Assembly (NCBI RefSeq): GCF_019991125.1
Contig: NZ_JAGENB010000003.1
Location: 558,001-622,000, forward strand
Direction of reading: 5' to 3'
DNA: 64,000 nucleotides
From: Phyllobacterium calauticae
GTDB lineage: Bacteria; Pseudomonadota; Alphaproteobacteria; Rhizobiales; Rhizobiaceae
The notes under the pieces: generated by a model
Told to the model about the DNA's origin: nothing
The model's database searches: none
Seen by the model: only the letters and a program-made list of their open reading frames with translations
Position numbers and translations under genes: made by a program
In this document: in pieces, positions 1-9,066 of the stretch
Numbering within the stretch: the first letter of the stretch is position 1
Layout of the letters: each line of letters opens with the position of its first letter

Positions 1-214
1 GCGCCAGGAATTTGTCGACTTCGCGCGCTGGCATCCCCGGCGGCACGGTGATCCGCAAGCCCTTGCCGCCCGCATCGATGCGCAGGGTGAGACGCGTCGC
101 ACGCGGATTTTCCATTACGCGCAACGGCAGGACACGGCCTGCGACCTCGTAGCTCCGCTCGGCTTTCAGCGTCGCGGATTTTTTCGGCGGGCTTCGGAAC
201 AGCGAAAGGATCAT
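1..214 (-). CDS. YgjP-like (DUF45) metallopeptidase, N-terminal part
   Basis: The visible 71 residues begin MILSLFRSPPKKSATLK and continue with a stretch around RSYEVAGRVLPLRVMENPRATRLTLRI, typical of the N-terminal beta-strand region of YgjP-like (DUF45/M48-type) zinc metallopeptidases. The catalytic HExxH helix lies further on, outside the window, so activity cannot be checked. The ATG at 214 is the only convincing start. No partner or substrate is indicated by context; the next gene upstream on the same strand encodes a DUF2852 protein. The family call rests on recognising the N-terminus only. Confidence 0.7.
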   Translation of the reverse strand, partial: MILSLFRSPPKKSATLKAERSYEVAGRVLPLRVMENPRATRLTLRIDAGGKGLRITVPPGMPAREVDKFLA

Positions 215-250
215 GAGCGGGACTTTAATTGATTCGGGTGAAAGCCGTGA

Positions 251-288
251 GACAAAACAGAGGCGGCGCCGGATCGCTCCGGCGCCGC
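251..288 (-). terminator. Rho-independent terminator after the DUF2852 gene
   Basis: Two perfect 11-base arms (263-273 and 278-288, GCGGCGCCGGA and its complement) enclose a 4-base loop. Read on the reverse strand, the stem is followed by a short T-rich tract ending in TTTTGTC. It lies 52 bases past the stop codon of the DUF2852 gene. Confidence 0.6.
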
Positions 289-339
289 TTCGCTGTGGAA
301 ATGCGGACAGGACTGGAGGGAACCGTCCGCAGGATGGTG

Positions 340-780
340 TTATTCCTCTTCGGCGTCGTTGACGCCTGAAGACGGCTTCTTTGCCGCGGCATTGCGTTCA
401 GCCATGAAGCGGTCAAACTCTTCCCGGTCCTTGGCACGGCGCAGTTCATGCGCGTAGTCCTCGAACGCGGCGCGCATCTCTTCGAGCTTGCGGCGTTCCT
501 CGGCCAGGCGCTCCAGTTCCTTTTCGCGCCATTCGTCGAAGGCGACATTGCCTGTGCCGAACGAACCGCGTCCGAAGGACGGACCCTTGCCGCGACGGAA
601 TGCGCCGCAGAAGCCATCGGTAGCGCGGCTGACGTCGCGCTTGAAACCATCCAGCCGGTTACCCCAAAGGATGTAAGCGAGCATGGCGAAACCAAGCGGC
701 CAGAACAGCATGAAACCAATAACCATCAGGGCGATGGTTGCTGGGGTCCAGCCCGGCCGGATCAAAGCAGCATTGTTCAT
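340..780 (-). CDS. DUF2852 family membrane-anchored protein
   Basis: This 146-residue protein has one hydrophobic segment near residues 15-38 (ATIALMVIGFMLFWPLGFAM), then a glycine/arginine-rich linker with GRGSFGTGNVAFDEWR around residues 70-85, then a strongly charged alpha-helical stretch rich in E, R and K (residues 85-130), probably a coiled coil. This is the pattern of the DUF2852 family common in rhizobia, whose function is unknown. An inner-membrane location with a cytoplasmic helix is inferred. It stands alone, with a terminator after it and two palindromic intergenic elements upstream. Confidence 0.85.
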   Translation of the reverse strand: MNNAALIRPGWTPATIALMVIGFMLFWPLGFAMLAYILWGNRLDGFKRDVSRATDGFCGAFRRGKGPSFGRGSFGTGNVAFDEWREKELERLAEERRKLEEMRAAFEDYAHELRRAKDREEFDRFMAERNAAAKKPSSGVNDAEEE

Positions 781-812
781 AAAAGCTCTTCCTTCTCACG
801 AAAGCCCGACCC

Positions 813-860
813 GCACATGACCCCAAAAACCGGAATGGTTTTTGGACAAGGATCATCTGC
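813..860. repeat. Rhizobial-type intergenic palindromic repeat
   Basis: This 48-bp element has a perfect 9-base inverted repeat (CCAAAAACC at 823-831, GGTTTTTGG at 837-845) around a 5-base spacer, flanked by CATGA and GATCAT halves. From memory it resembles the very common rhizobial intergenic palindrome containing a CCGGTTTTCGG core and ATCATG ends. The family assignment is recalled, not computed; the palindrome is seen directly. Confidence 0.55.
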
Positions 861-873
861 CAATCCAAAAGTT

Positions 874-917
874 ATACTGCGTCCTTTGTGCGCCCTGAAG
901 GGTGCACGGCGCAGTAT
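874..917. repeat. Second intergenic hairpin element
   Basis: Outer arms ATACTGCG (874-881) and CGCAGTAT (910-917) are perfect complements, with further pairing of the inner GTGC/GCAC and CCCT/AGGG segments. The GCGTCCTTTG core resembles a dispersed hairpin I recall from Brucella and Mesorhizobium intergenic regions. It sits 13 bp from the preceding palindrome, so the two form a composite in the gap between the DUF2852 and benE genes. The rest of this 216-bp gap shows no gene. Confidence 0.5.
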
Positions 918-996
918 TGGTCGATTGATTACGACATGGGAGACGGATTGCGGCTTTTCAAGAAATGCCGGGCTCGAATGCGGTAAGGGTTTGGAA

Positions 997-2142
997 TCAG
1001 ATATGTTTCTTTGCGTGATCGAAGGCAACGACAAGCAGGCCCGCCACCAGCGCCCAGAAGGCAGCGCCGATTCCGGCAATGGAAATGCCCGATGCGGTCA
1101 CGGCAAAGGTGACGACGGCGGCAAGCCGCTCGGTCTCATTCTTCAACGCAATCGTCAACGCATTGGCAAAGGCGCCGATCAGGGCGAGACCGGCGACCAG
1201 AGCGATCAGGGGTGCCGGCAGAACGGCAAACAGCGCGACCAGCGAAGCCCCGAAGATGGCCAGTATCAGGTAGGACAGCGCATAGAACGGCCCGGTCAGC
1301 CAGCGCTGCGCCGGATCCGGATGGGCATCCGGCCCGGTGCAGATCGCCGCTGAGATGGCGGCCATGTTGCTCGTATGTGCGCCGAAGGGGGCTGTCAGCA
1401 GCGAAAGGAGCCCTGTTACCTGCAATGCCGCCGCCGTCGGCGGCTCGTAACCGGCGGCACGAAGCACGGCAAAACCGGGCAGATTCTGCGACGCCATGGT
1501 GACGAGGTAAAGCGGCAGCGCAATACCGATGATCGCCCGTGTGTCGAAGACCGGCATGATGAGGGTGAGTGTGGAGAGGCTGATATCCGGTACACTGGCA
1601 ACACGGCCGCTGAGGAAGGCGAAGAGAATGCCGCCGAACAGCACGGCGAGGACTGCCATGGCCGGATTGAACAGGCGGATGACGAAGAAGAGAAGCACCA
1701 ATGGCAGGACGAAGAGCGGATCGACGGGGATTGTTCGCGCCGCGCCGATGAGGAAGGCGAACAGGACGCCCGCCAGCATGCCGGAGGCTATCGATGCCGG
1801 GATTTTGGAAACCAGGCCGGAAACCGGCTTGACCAGGCCTGTGATGATGATGGCGATGGCCGTGACGATGAAGGCGCCGACGCCCTGCTGCATGGTAAAG
1901 CCCGTGCTGGCCCCGATCAGGGCCAGTCCCGGCGTCGACCATGCCGTGATGATTGGCATTTTGTAACGCCAGCTGAGAAAACCCGTGGCAATGAACATGG
2001 CAAGGCAAAGCGCCGTCACCCAGCTTGCCGTCTGCGCCTGTGTCGCGCCAAGCGCCTGTGCCGCCGCGATGATCAGCGCGAGCGTGCCGCCAAACCCGAC
2101 AATGGCGGCAACGACGGCAGAAGCAATCACGGAGGAGCGCAT
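997..2142 (-). CDS. benE: BenE-type benzoate/H+ symporter family transporter
   Basis: This 381-residue, highly hydrophobic protein has about 11-12 predicted membrane spans. The N-terminus and the MPIITAWSTPGLALIGAS segment (residues about 61-78) are characteristic of the BenE family, which imports benzoate with protons across the inner membrane. Length is close to the family's usual 390-400. No ben catabolic gene lies nearby, so the substrate may be another aromatic acid. It follows the alpha/beta hydrolase gene by 23 bp on the same strand, so the two are probably co-transcribed. Confidence 0.85.
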   Translation of the reverse strand: MRSSVIASAVVAAIVGFGGTLALIIAAAQALGATQAQTASWVTALCLAMFIATGFLSWRYKMPIITAWSTPGLALIGASTGFTMQQGVGAFIVTAIAIIITGLVKPVSGLVSKIPASIASGMLAGVLFAFLIGAARTIPVDPLFVLPLVLLFFVIRLFNPAMAVLAVLFGGILFAFLSGRVASVPDISLSTLTLIMPVFDTRAIIGIALPLYLVTMASQNLPGFAVLRAAGYEPPTAAALQVTGLLSLLTAPFGAHTSNMAAISAAICTGPDAHPDPAQRWLTGPFYALSYLILAIFGASLVALFAVLPAPLIALVAGLALIGAFANALTIALKNETERLAAVVTFAVTASGISIAGIGAAFWALVAGLLVVAFDHAKKHI

Positions 2143-2165
2143 GGGACGAAACCTGTTGGGAGGAT

Positions 2166-2957
2166 TTACAGAATGGGCGGGCGGATTTTCGAGCGGTCAA
2201 CCATCGAAGCCACGGTGCGGGTGAGAAGCTCCAGATCCTGCGGGCGTGACAGGCGATGATCGCCATCGCGCACCAGCGTAATCGTCACGTCGTCAACCGG
2301 CAAGTGATCAACCAGCCGCAGGGCATGGGTGTAGGGAACATCCCTGTCCTCCATCCCCTGCAGGATGTGCACGGGGCAGCCGGTCCGGATCACCCCCTTG
2401 AGCACCTGATTGGCTCTGCCATCGTCCAGCAGGGCCTTGGTGTAGATATAGGGTTCGGGAGCGTATTCAGATGGTTCTTCCATATAACCCCGCTCGGCAA
2501 GCTGGCGGCGCTGGTCCGGCGTCAATTGGGGTTCGACCAGCTCGGACGTGAAGTCCGGTGCGGGCGCAATCAGGACCAGCCCGGCAACGCGGCTGTGTTC
2601 ACCGGCCTTTTGCAGTTCTTCGATCATGCGCAGGGCGATCCACCCGCCCATGGATGAACCGACGAGGATTTGCGGCCCCGACGAAAACTTTTTGAAGACC
2701 GCAAGGCTCTGTTCGAGCCAGAGGGAAATAGTACCGTCGCGAAACGCACCGCCCGACTCGCCGTGGGCGGAGTAATCGTGGCGCAGGAATGCATGGCCGT
2801 TGGCTTCAGCCCATCGATCCAGCCATTCCGCCTTGCTGCCGAGCATGTCCGAACGGTAACCGCCGAGCCAGACGATGCCGGGCTCAGCGCCCTCGCGGTA
2901 GCGCACGGCGATCTCGATGTCGTTGAGGGTGAGGAATACCGGCGGGTGAGCCGTCAT
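2166..2957 (-). CDS. Alpha/beta hydrolase (ABHD10-like)
   Basis: This is a 263-residue single-domain cytoplasmic alpha/beta hydrolase. The nucleophile elbow is GSSMG at residues 100-104 (Ser102). The probable acid is Asp204 in GMEDRDVP and the base His234 in DGDHR, completing a triad. LGGYRSDM near residue 31 would supply the oxyanion hole. The overall pattern resembles ABHD10-type esterases and thioesterases widespread in alphaproteobacteria; the natural substrate is unknown. It is the probable first gene of an operon with benE. Confidence 0.85.
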   Translation of the reverse strand: MTAHPPVFLTLNDIEIAVRYREGAEPGIVWLGGYRSDMLGSKAEWLDRWAEANGHAFLRHDYSAHGESGGAFRDGTISLWLEQSLAVFKKFSSGPQILVGSSMGGWIALRMIEELQKAGEHSRVAGLVLIAPAPDFTSELVEPQLTPDQRRQLAERGYMEEPSEYAPEPYIYTKALLDDGRANQVLKGVIRTGCPVHILQGMEDRDVPYTHALRLVDHLPVDDVTITLVRDGDHRLSRPQDLELLTRTVASMVDRSKIRPPIL

Positions 2958-3167
2958 GTGTCAGTCTCCAGGATGTGCCGCTTGCTTTTGCCATGCAAAA
3001 TTCGATGATGAAACCCATTCAACTGGAAACCACATTGTATAGAATGCGAATATTCCTATATCTGAACCAGATGATTTATCCGTGAAAAGATGTTATTGAG
3101 CTAACCGCTGCAGACAAAGCATTGCAGGCGGGCCCTGACGGTGCTATTTGCGGGACCGAAATAATTC

Positions 3168-3185
3168 AAGGAGACTACTGCCATT
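3168..3185 (+). promoter_or_regulatory. Shine-Dalgarno and ATT start of infC
   Basis: AAGGAG (3168-3173) precedes the ATT codon at 3183-3185 by nine bases. In frame, ATT begins the residues (M)[13 protein letters not shown], which match the conserved N-terminus of alphaproteobacterial IF-3. The only downstream alternative is a GTG at 3207 that lacks a ribosome-binding site and would remove conserved residues. In E. coli an AUU start at infC lets IF-3 repress its own translation; the same is inferred here. Confidence 0.85.
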
Positions 3186-3719
3186 CGCCGACCCTTTAGA
3201 GCACAGGTGGTCCAGAAAGATGGACCGCGTTCCAACCGCGATATCCGGGTACCCCAGGTACAGCTCATCGATGCCGAAGGTGAAAACCACGGTATCGTCA
3301 CGATTCAGGCCGCGCTGGCCATGGCCGATGAGGCCGGACTCGATCTCGTCGAGATCGTGCCGAATGCCGAGCCGCCGGTGTGCAAGATTGTTGACCTCGG
3401 GAAACTGAAGTACCAGGGACAGAAGAAGGCTGCCGAGGCGCGCAAGAAGCAGAAAACAGTCGAAATCAAAGAAATCAAGATGCGACCGAACATCGACACG
3501 CATGATTATGATGTGAAGATGAAGGCTATCAAGCGATTCTTCGACGAAGGTGACAAGGTCAAGGTGACATTGCGTTTCCGTGGTCGCGAAATGGCGCACC
3601 AGGAACTCGGAATGCGGCTGCTTGACCGGGTCAAGGAAGATACGGTCGATATTTCCAAAGTTGAGGCCGAGCCAAGATTGGAAGGCCGCCAGATGATGAT
3701 GGTGCTGGCGCCACGCTAA
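3183..3719 (+). CDS. infC: Translation initiation factor IF-3
   Basis: IF-3 binds the 30S subunit, blocks premature joining of 50S and checks the initiator tRNA and start codon. The 178-residue product has the IF-3 N-domain ([16 protein letters not shown], about residues 15-30), a lysine-rich linker ([23 protein letters not shown]) and the C-domain ending [11 protein letters not shown], with normal length and order. It starts at ATT rather than ATG, as described in the ribosome-binding-site entry. A terminator follows directly, so it is probably transcribed as its own unit ahead of the rpmI-rplT genes. Confidence 0.95.
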   Translation: MRRPFRAQVVQKDGPRSNRDIRVPQVQLIDAEGENHGIVTIQAALAMADEAGLDLVEIVPNAEPPVCKIVDLGKLKYQGQKKAAEARKKQKTVEIKEIKMRPNIDTHDYDVKMKAIKRFFDEGDKVKVTLRFRGREMAHQELGMRLLDRVKEDTVDISKVEAEPRLEGRQMMMVLAPR

Positions 3720-3744
3720 AGCTGAACGACAGTTTGAGACCAAG

Positions 3745-3769
3745 GCCGCCTTCGGGCGGCTTTTGTCTT
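3745..3769 (+). terminator. Rho-independent terminator of infC
   Basis: GCCGCC (3745-3750), a TTCG tetraloop and GGCGGC (3755-3760) are followed by TTTTGTCTT. The stem is compact and lies 25 bases after the infC stop codon. Confidence 0.85.
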
Positions 3770-3794
3770 GAACGATCCGGATTTAAGGGCTGAC

Positions 3795-4418
3795 ATGGCG
3801 CTCACATCTCCAAAGGACATGGCCCGGTTTCAGCGGCGCCGCCGAATTGTGCTGGCAGTCGTCATTTTTCTGATTCTCGGCGCTTTGTTGACTGTTCGCT
3901 CCGCCTGGGCCGATAACTGGACCCACGAATATATCGAGGATTTCGGCATCGGTGTGATTGTTCTGGCAATCCTTGGCCGCATGTGGTGCACGCTCTACAT
4001 CGGCGGGCGCAAGAGTTCCGAAATCGTCCATCTGGGGCCTTATTCGATGAGCCGCAACCCGCTTTACGTGTTCAGCACCGTGGGGGCTTTCGGTATTGGC
4101 ATGATGACGGGCAGCCTGACCGTCGCCCTGATACTGGCGGTGCTTTGCTATATCGCCTTCCATTTTGTCATTATCGCCGAGGAAGGTTATCTGGAGACCG
4201 TTTTCGGCGAGACATACCTTGCCTATAAACGCGAAGTACCGCGGTTCTTCCCCAATCTCAGGCTGTACCGGGAATCGGATGTTCTGAGCGTCAAGTCTTC
4301 GATGCTGTACAAGACGCTGGCGGACGGGCTGGTCTTTTTCATTTCCTACCCCCTGCTTGAGTTTGCCGAATATCTGCAATCGGTCAATATTCTGCCCGTC
4401 TTCTTTCGGTTTTACTGA
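3795..4418 (+). CDS. Isoprenylcysteine carboxyl methyltransferase-like membrane protein
   Basis: The 207-residue product has several membrane segments (about residues 17-37, 51-66, 95-128 and 178-200). It carries the signature of the ICMT/PEMT-like methyltransferase fold: GPYSMSRNPLYV at residues 81-92 and EEGYLETVFGETYLAYKREVPRFFP-type residues at 129-153. Such proteins methylate lipid or prenylated substrates at the membrane; the target here is unknown. The ATG at 3795 has an AAGGG site; an upstream in-frame TTG at 3768 overlaps the infC terminator and was discarded. Confidence 0.8.
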   Translation: MALTSPKDMARFQRRRRIVLAVVIFLILGALLTVRSAWADNWTHEYIEDFGIGVIVLAILGRMWCTLYIGGRKSSEIVHLGPYSMSRNPLYVFSTVGAFGIGMMTGSLTVALILAVLCYIAFHFVIIAEEGYLETVFGETYLAYKREVPRFFPNLRLYRESDVLSVKSSMLYKTLADGLVFFISYPLLEFAEYLQSVNILPVFFRFY

Positions 4419-4448
4419 TTTTTTGCGGAATCGAAGACGATTCAACAG

Positions 4449-4477
4449 TTGCGCTTTTTCCGGCTTCTGGGTATAAG
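4449..4477 (+). promoter_or_regulatory. Candidate sigma-70 promoter for rpmI-rplT
   Basis: TTGCGC (4449-4454) and TATAAG (4472-4477) are separated by 17 bases, a good housekeeping spacing. It leaves an untranslated leader of about 125 bases before rpmI, long enough for the L20-mediated translational control known at rpmI-rplT in other bacteria. The promoter is read by eye; the leader's control role is inferred. Confidence 0.5.
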
Positions 4478-4611
4478 GCCGCGTTCAAACCGCCCGGCAG
4501 GGCATGCCGTGGCGGTTTTGCATGCTTTCAGACTTTGGTCGGTCTGAAGTGAAATCAGAAGGGTTCAGGCTCCATCGGAGTGACGGGAACCCTAGAAATA
4601 GGAGTAGCAAA

Positions 4612-4812
4612 ATGCCCAAAATGAAGACCAAATCGGCCGCCAAGAAACGGTTCAAAATCACTGGGACTGGCAAGATTAAAGCCGCCGCCGCTGGCAAACG
4701 CCATGGCATGATCAAACGTTCGAACAAATTCATTCGTGACGCACGTGGCACAATGGTTCTCGCCGATGCCGATGCGAAAATCGTGAAGAAGTTCTTGCCC
4801 AACGGCCTTTAA
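4612..4812 (+). CDS. rpmI: 50S ribosomal protein L35
   Basis: This 66-residue, lysine/arginine-rich protein begins [20 protein letters not shown], the hallmark of bacterial L35, and keeps the [12 protein letters not shown] segment. L35 is a small component of the large subunit. The ATG at 4612 is preceded by AGGAG, and the open frame upstream of it is leader. It lies 31 bp before rplT, the usual rpmI-rplT operon. Confidence 0.95.
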   Translation: MPKMKTKSAAKKRFKITGTGKIKAAAAGKRHGMIKRSNKFIRDARGTMVLADADAKIVKKFLPNGL

Positions 4813-4843
4813 GCCGACAGCGACGTTTTAAGGAGATCATATC

Positions 4844-5245
4844 ATGGCACGTGTCAAACGGGGCGTTACGTCCCACGCCAAGCATAAAAAAGTTCTGAAG
4901 CAGGCTGAGGGTTTCCGCGGCCGCCGCAAGAATACCATCAAGACTGCAAAGGCTGCCGTCGATCGTTCGAAGCAGTACGCCTACCGCGACCGCAAGAACA
5001 AGAAGCGCACGTTCCGCGCGCTCTGGACCCAGCGTATCAATGCTGCCGTGCGTGAGCATGGCCTGACATACAGCCGTTTCATCGACGGTCTGAGCAAGTC
5101 CGGTATCGAGGTTGACCGCAAGGTTCTGTCGGATCTCGCGATCCACGAGCCAGCAGCATTCGGTGCACTCGTGGCTTCCGCCAAGAAGGCACTGGAATAC
5201 CTGAAGAACACCACACCGAATGCTTTTGAAGGCGCTGTCCACTAA
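4844..5245 (+). CDS. rplT: 50S ribosomal protein L20
   Basis: The 133-residue protein begins [20 protein letters not shown] and has the long basic N-terminal helix ([23 protein letters not shown]) that threads into 23S rRNA, followed by the globular C-domain ending in the [13 protein letters not shown] region. L20 is needed for early 50S assembly and in several bacteria represses its own operon by binding the leader mRNA. The start is preceded by AAGGAG. A strong terminator follows. Confidence 0.96.
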   Translation: MARVKRGVTSHAKHKKVLKQAEGFRGRRKNTIKTAKAAVDRSKQYAYRDRKNKKRTFRALWTQRINAAVREHGLTYSRFIDGLSKSGIEVDRKVLSDLAIHEPAAFGALVASAKKALEYLKNTTPNAFEGAVH

Positions 5246-5290
5246 GCCAGCCGCCGCTCCCAAAGCACATTCGGAATTATAGACTTGGGA

Positions 5291-5324
5291 AACCCGCGCT
5301 GGCTCGGCTGGCGCGGGTTTTTCA
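5291..5324 (+). terminator. Rho-independent terminator of rpmI-rplT
   Basis: AACCCGCGC (5291-5299) pairs with GCGCGGGTT (5311-5319) and is followed by a run of T. It separates the ribosomal protein genes from pheST. Confidence 0.85.
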
Positions 5325-5380
5325 ATTTTCTGCATTGAATTGATCGCACAATCGCTCAAGACGCGAAACAGGTGAGAAGC

Positions 5381-6463
5381 ATGGACGATCTGGTACAACT
5401 GGAAAGCGCGCTGGTCGCGCAGATTGAGGCAGCGAATGACGAAGCGGCCATCGAGGCTGTCCGTGTTGCTGCGCTTGGCAAAAAGGGCTCGATTTCGGAA
5501 AAGCTGAAATCGCTGGGGTCCATGTCGCCGGAAGAGCGCCAGACGCAGGGACCGGCCATCAACGGTCTGAAGAACCGCGTCACCGATGCGCTGGCCAGCC
5601 GCAAAAGCACGCTGAAGGATGCGGCGATTGCCGAGCGCCTCGAAAAGGAAAAGCTGGATGTCACTTTGCCCGTGCGCACCGCGCCGGCCGAGCGCGGGCG
5701 CATCCATCCGATCAGCCAGGTCGTGGACGAAATCACGGCGATTTTCGCCGATATGGGTTTTTCAATTGCCGAAGGCCCGGATGTCGAGACCGATTATTAC
5801 AATTTCACGGCGCTGAATTTTCCCGAAGGCCACCCGGCGCGGGAGATGCACGACACGTTTTTCTTCAATCCGGATGAGAATGGCGAGCGCAAGCTCCTGC
5901 GCACCCATACGAGCCCGGTGCAGATCCGCACCATGGAAAAGCGGAAGCCGCCGATCCGTATCGTCATTCCCGGCAAGACCTACCGCATGGATTCCGATGC
6001 CACGCACTCGCCGATGTTCCATCAGGTCGAGGGGCTGGTCATCGACAAGACGGCCAATGTCGCCAACATGAAGTGGGTGCTGGAAGAGTTCTGCAAGGCA
6101 TTCTTCGAGGTTCCGTCCCTGCAGATGCGCTTCCGTCCGTCCTTCTTCCCGTTCACCGAACCGTCGCTGGAAGTCGATATCCAGTGCGACCGGTCGGGCA
6201 ACGAGGTCAAGTTCGGCCAGGGCACGGACTGGATGGAAATCCTCGGCTGCGGCATGGTTCATCCGAATGTCCTGCGCCATGGCGGGCTTGATCCGGACGA
6301 GTATCAGGGCTTTGCCTGGGGCATGGGCATCGATCGCATCGCCATGCTCAAATATGGCATGCCGGACCTGCGCGACTTCTTCGATGCCGATGTGCGCTGG
6401 TTGCAGCATTACGGCTTCCGCCCGCTCGACATGCCGACCCTGTTCGGCGGCCTGAGCGCATGA
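5381..6463 (+). CDS. pheS: Phenylalanyl-tRNA synthetase alpha subunit
   Basis: The 360-residue protein is the catalytic alpha subunit of the alpha2beta2 enzyme that charges tRNA-Phe. It has the N-terminal coiled coil (about residues 1-90) and the class II catalytic core: motif 1 around [13 protein letters not shown], motif 2 around [14 protein letters not shown] and motif 3 [14 protein letters not shown]. The ATG at 5381 fits family alignments; a GTG nine bases upstream is possible but adds only three residues. pheT follows after 95 bp, a gap that holds a small GGTTTCG/CGAAACC hairpin but no obvious terminator. No leader peptide or attenuator was seen upstream. Confidence 0.95.
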   Translation: MDDLVQLESALVAQIEAANDEAAIEAVRVAALGKKGSISEKLKSLGSMSPEERQTQGPAINGLKNRVTDALASRKSTLKDAAIAERLEKEKLDVTLPVRTAPAERGRIHPISQVVDEITAIFADMGFSIAEGPDVETDYYNFTALNFPEGHPAREMHDTFFFNPDENGERKLLRTHTSPVQIRTMEKRKPPIRIVIPGKTYRMDSDATHSPMFHQVEGLVIDKTANVANMKWVLEEFCKAFFEVPSLQMRFRPSFFPFTEPSLEVDIQCDRSGNEVKFGQGTDWMEILGCGMVHPNVLRHGGLDPDEYQGFAWGMGIDRIAMLKYGMPDLRDFFDADVRWLQHYGFRPLDMPTLFGGLSA

Positions 6464-6558
6464 TCGGGTACGGCTTTTCGCCTGACATGGAACTTTTATG
6501 CGAGCGGTTTCGCCTTGTCGAAACCCTCAAACGCTGAAATCGAGAAACGAGTGAAATC

Positions 6559-8973
6559 ATGAAATTCACCCTCTCCTGGCTCAAAGATCATCTCGAGACC
6601 GAGGCTTCGCTTGGCGAGATCGTCGATACCTTGACCATGATCGGTCTTGAAGTGGAATCGCTGGATGACAAGGCGGCACTGAAGCCCTTTGTCATCGCCA
6701 GGGTGCTGACTGCTTCGCGCCATCCGGATGCGGACAAGCTGCAGGTGCTCACCGTCGATACCGGCGACGGCAAGCCGTTGCAGGTCGTCTGCGGCGCCCC
6801 CAATGCCCGCGCCGGCCTGATCGGCGCGTTCGCAGCGCCGGGTGCCTATGTCCCCGGTATTGATGTTACCCTTTCGGTCGGCAAGATTCGCGGTGTCGAA
6901 AGCCACGGCATGATGTGCTCCGAGCGCGAGCTGCAGATGTCGGACGAGCACAACGGCATTATCGATCTGCCGGCTGACGCCCCTGTCGGCACCAGTTTTG
7001 CGGCCTATGCCGGGCTTGATGACCCGGTCATCGAGATCAACTTGACACCGAACCGTCCCGACTGCACCAGCATTTACGGCGTTGCCCGGGATCTGGCCGC
7101 CGCCGGGCTCGGCGCGCTGAAAAGCAATGCCGTCGAGCCGGTGAAAGGCGCGGGTAGCCCGTCCGTCAGCGTGTCGCTGGATTTCGGCGACCGCGCGCCG
7201 ATGTGTGAAGGTTTCGCCCTGCGCGCGGTCAAGGGCGTGAAGAACGGACCGAGCCCGAAATGGCTGCAGCAGCGCCTGATGGCCATCGGCCTGCGTCCGA
7301 TCAATGCGCTGGTCGATATCACCAACTACATGACGTTCGATCGCGGCCGTCCGCTGCATGTGTTCGACGCCGACAAGGTCAAGGGCAACCTCACCGTGCG
7401 CTGGGCGCGGGAAGGCGAGACGATCCTTGGTCTCAATGGCAAGGAATACACGCTGAACCCTGAAATCGGCGTGATTGCCGATGCGGACGGTGTCGAGTCG
7501 CTTGCCGGAGTCCTTGGTGGCGAACATTCCGGCTGCGATGAGAACACGACGAATGTCGTTGTTGAGTCCGCCCTTTGGGATGCCATGACCATTGCGCGCA
7601 CCGGCCGCAATCTCGGTATTATCACCGATGCGCGTTACCGGTTCGAGCGCGGTGTCGATCCGGAATTCATGGTGCCGGGCCTCGAGCTTGCCACCCATAT
7701 GATCCTTGACCTGTGCGGGGGTGCGCCTTCCGAAACCCAGGTCGTCGGCTATAAGGGCCACACGCCGAAGTCGGTGACATTCCCGGCAGCGGAGGTCAAA
7801 CGCCTCACCGGTATCGATGTGCCGGTCAAGACAAGCCTCGATATTCTCAGCCGTCTCGGCTTCCAGCCGCAAGGCACGGGCGACGTGGTGGATGTGCTGG
7901 TTCCGTCCTGGCGTCCGGATGTCGACGGCAAGGCCGATTTGGTGGAAGAAGTCATGCGTATCCATGGCGTCAACCGTATCGATCCGCAGCCGCTGCAAAG
8001 CCATGCTGCGGTCAACGGCAAGATCCTGACCACCCTGCAGATCCGCACCCGCAACGCCAAGCGGGCGCTGGCCTCGCGCGGGATGATGGAAGCCGTCACC
8101 TGGTCGTTCATTTCGGAAGAACAGGCAAAACTGTTCGGCGGCGGCCAGCCGTCGCTCAAGCTCGCCAATCCGATTGCCGCCGATATGTCGGATATGCGGC
8201 CTTCGCTCTTGCCAAGCCTGCTGGCTGCGGCGCAGCGCAATGCGGATCGTGGCTTCAATGATCTTGCCCTGTTCGAGGTGTCTGGCACCTATGAAGGCAA
8301 TACGCCGGAAACCCAGCGCCGCGTTGCTGCCGGCGTGCGCCGCGGTACGGCCAAGCTGGACGGTTCCGGCCGCCACTGGGCCGGAAATGCCGCGCCGGTC
8401 GGCGTGTTCGATGCCAAGGCTGATGCCCTTGCCGTGCTTGAAGCCTGCGGTGCGCCCGTCGACAAGCTGCAGATCGAGAGTGGCGGTCCGGCCTGGTATC
8501 ATCCCGGTCGTTCCGGCACGATCAAGCTCGGCCCGAAGGTCATTCTGGGCACATTCGGCGAGTTCCACCCGAAGACGCTGGAAACGCTCGATGTATCGGG
8601 GGCGCTGTGCGGGTTCGAAATCTACATCGATGCGATCCCCGAGCCGAAGCAGAAGGCGACACGCACCAAGCCGCCGCTGACACTGTCGGATTTCCAGACC
8701 GTACGGCGTGATTTTGCATTCGTCGTCGACAAGGCGGTGGATGCGGCTTCGATCGTTCGTGCGGCGCTGGCCGGCGACAAGAAGCTGATCACGGGCGTTC
8801 AGGTGTTCGATCTGTTCGAAGGCCCTTCGCTGGGCGCCGACAAGAAATCCGTTGCCATCGAAGTTGCGATCCAGCCGCAGGAGCGCACGCTCAATGACGA
8901 GGATCTCGATGCGCTAACCAGGCGGATTGTTGAGAGTGTTGGCAAGCAGACCGGCGCTGTGTTGCGCGGGTAA
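6559..8973 (+). CDS. pheT: Phenylalanyl-tRNA synthetase beta subunit
   Basis: The 804-residue protein has the normal PheT domain order: a tRNA-binding OB-fold (about residues 40-150, containing [17 protein letters not shown]), the B3/B4 editing module (about 205-400), the B5 domain, the catalytic-like core (about 480-690), and the C-terminal anticodon-binding ferredoxin-like domain (about 710-804, starting near [16 protein letters not shown]). It edits Tyr-tRNA-Phe and binds tRNA in complex with PheS. Length and motifs are intact. Confidence 0.96.
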   Translation: MKFTLSWLKDHLETEASLGEIVDTLTMIGLEVESLDDKAALKPFVIARVLTASRHPDADKLQVLTVDTGDGKPLQVVCGAPNARAGLIGAFAAPGAYVPGIDVTLSVGKIRGVESHGMMCSERELQMSDEHNGIIDLPADAPVGTSFAAYAGLDDPVIEINLTPNRPDCTSIYGVARDLAAAGLGALKSNAVEPVKGAGSPSVSVSLDFGDRAPMCEGFALRAVKGVKNGPSPKWLQQRLMAIGLRPINALVDITNYMTFDRGRPLHVFDADKVKGNLTVRWAREGETILGLNGKEYTLNPEIGVIADADGVESLAGVLGGEHSGCDENTTNVVVESALWDAMTIARTGRNLGIITDARYRFERGVDPEFMVPGLELATHMILDLCGGAPSETQVVGYKGHTPKSVTFPAAEVKRLTGIDVPVKTSLDILSRLGFQPQGTGDVVDVLVPSWRPDVDGKADLVEEVMRIHGVNRIDPQPLQSHAAVNGKILTTLQIRTRNAKRALASRGMMEAVTWSFISEEQAKLFGGGQPSLKLANPIAADMSDMRPSLLPSLLAAAQRNADRGFNDLALFEVSGTYEGNTPETQRRVAAGVRRGTAKLDGSGRHWAGNAAPVGVFDAKADALAVLEACGAPVDKLQIESGGPAWYHPGRSGTIKLGPKVILGTFGEFHPKTLETLDVSGALCGFEIYIDAIPEPKQKATRTKPPLTLSDFQTVRRDFAFVVDKAVDAASIVRAALAGDKKLITGVQVFDLFEGPSLGADKKSVAIEVAIQPQERTLNDEDLDALTRRIVESVGKQTGAVLRG

Positions 8974-9018
8974 AGACCGAACCACGCACAATGGTCATGC
9001 AACCAAAAACCCACCAAC

Positions 9019-9047
9019 AAAAAAGGGGCGCTCAGCGCCCCTTTTTA
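9019..9047. terminator. Bidirectional terminator between pheT and the hydroxylase gene
   Basis: GGGGCGC (9025-9031) and GCGCCCC (9035-9041) are flanked by A and T runs, so the hairpin can end transcription from both convergent genes. Confidence 0.88.
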
Positions 9048-9066
9048 TTTGATATAAATCGCAATC

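Noticed and set aside
3768-3794. TTG start for the methyltransferase-like gene
   Set aside because: It overlaps the infC terminator tail; ATG at 3795 has a proper ribosome-binding site.
4504-4611. N-terminal extension of L35 by 36 residues
   Set aside because: L35 always starts [13 protein letters not shown]; the upstream open frame is leader and may hold regulatory structure.
6496-8568. 690-codon open frame on the reverse strand inside pheT
   Set aside because: It is antisense to a complete, conserved pheT; its translation has no recognisable domain and reflects high-GC codon bias.
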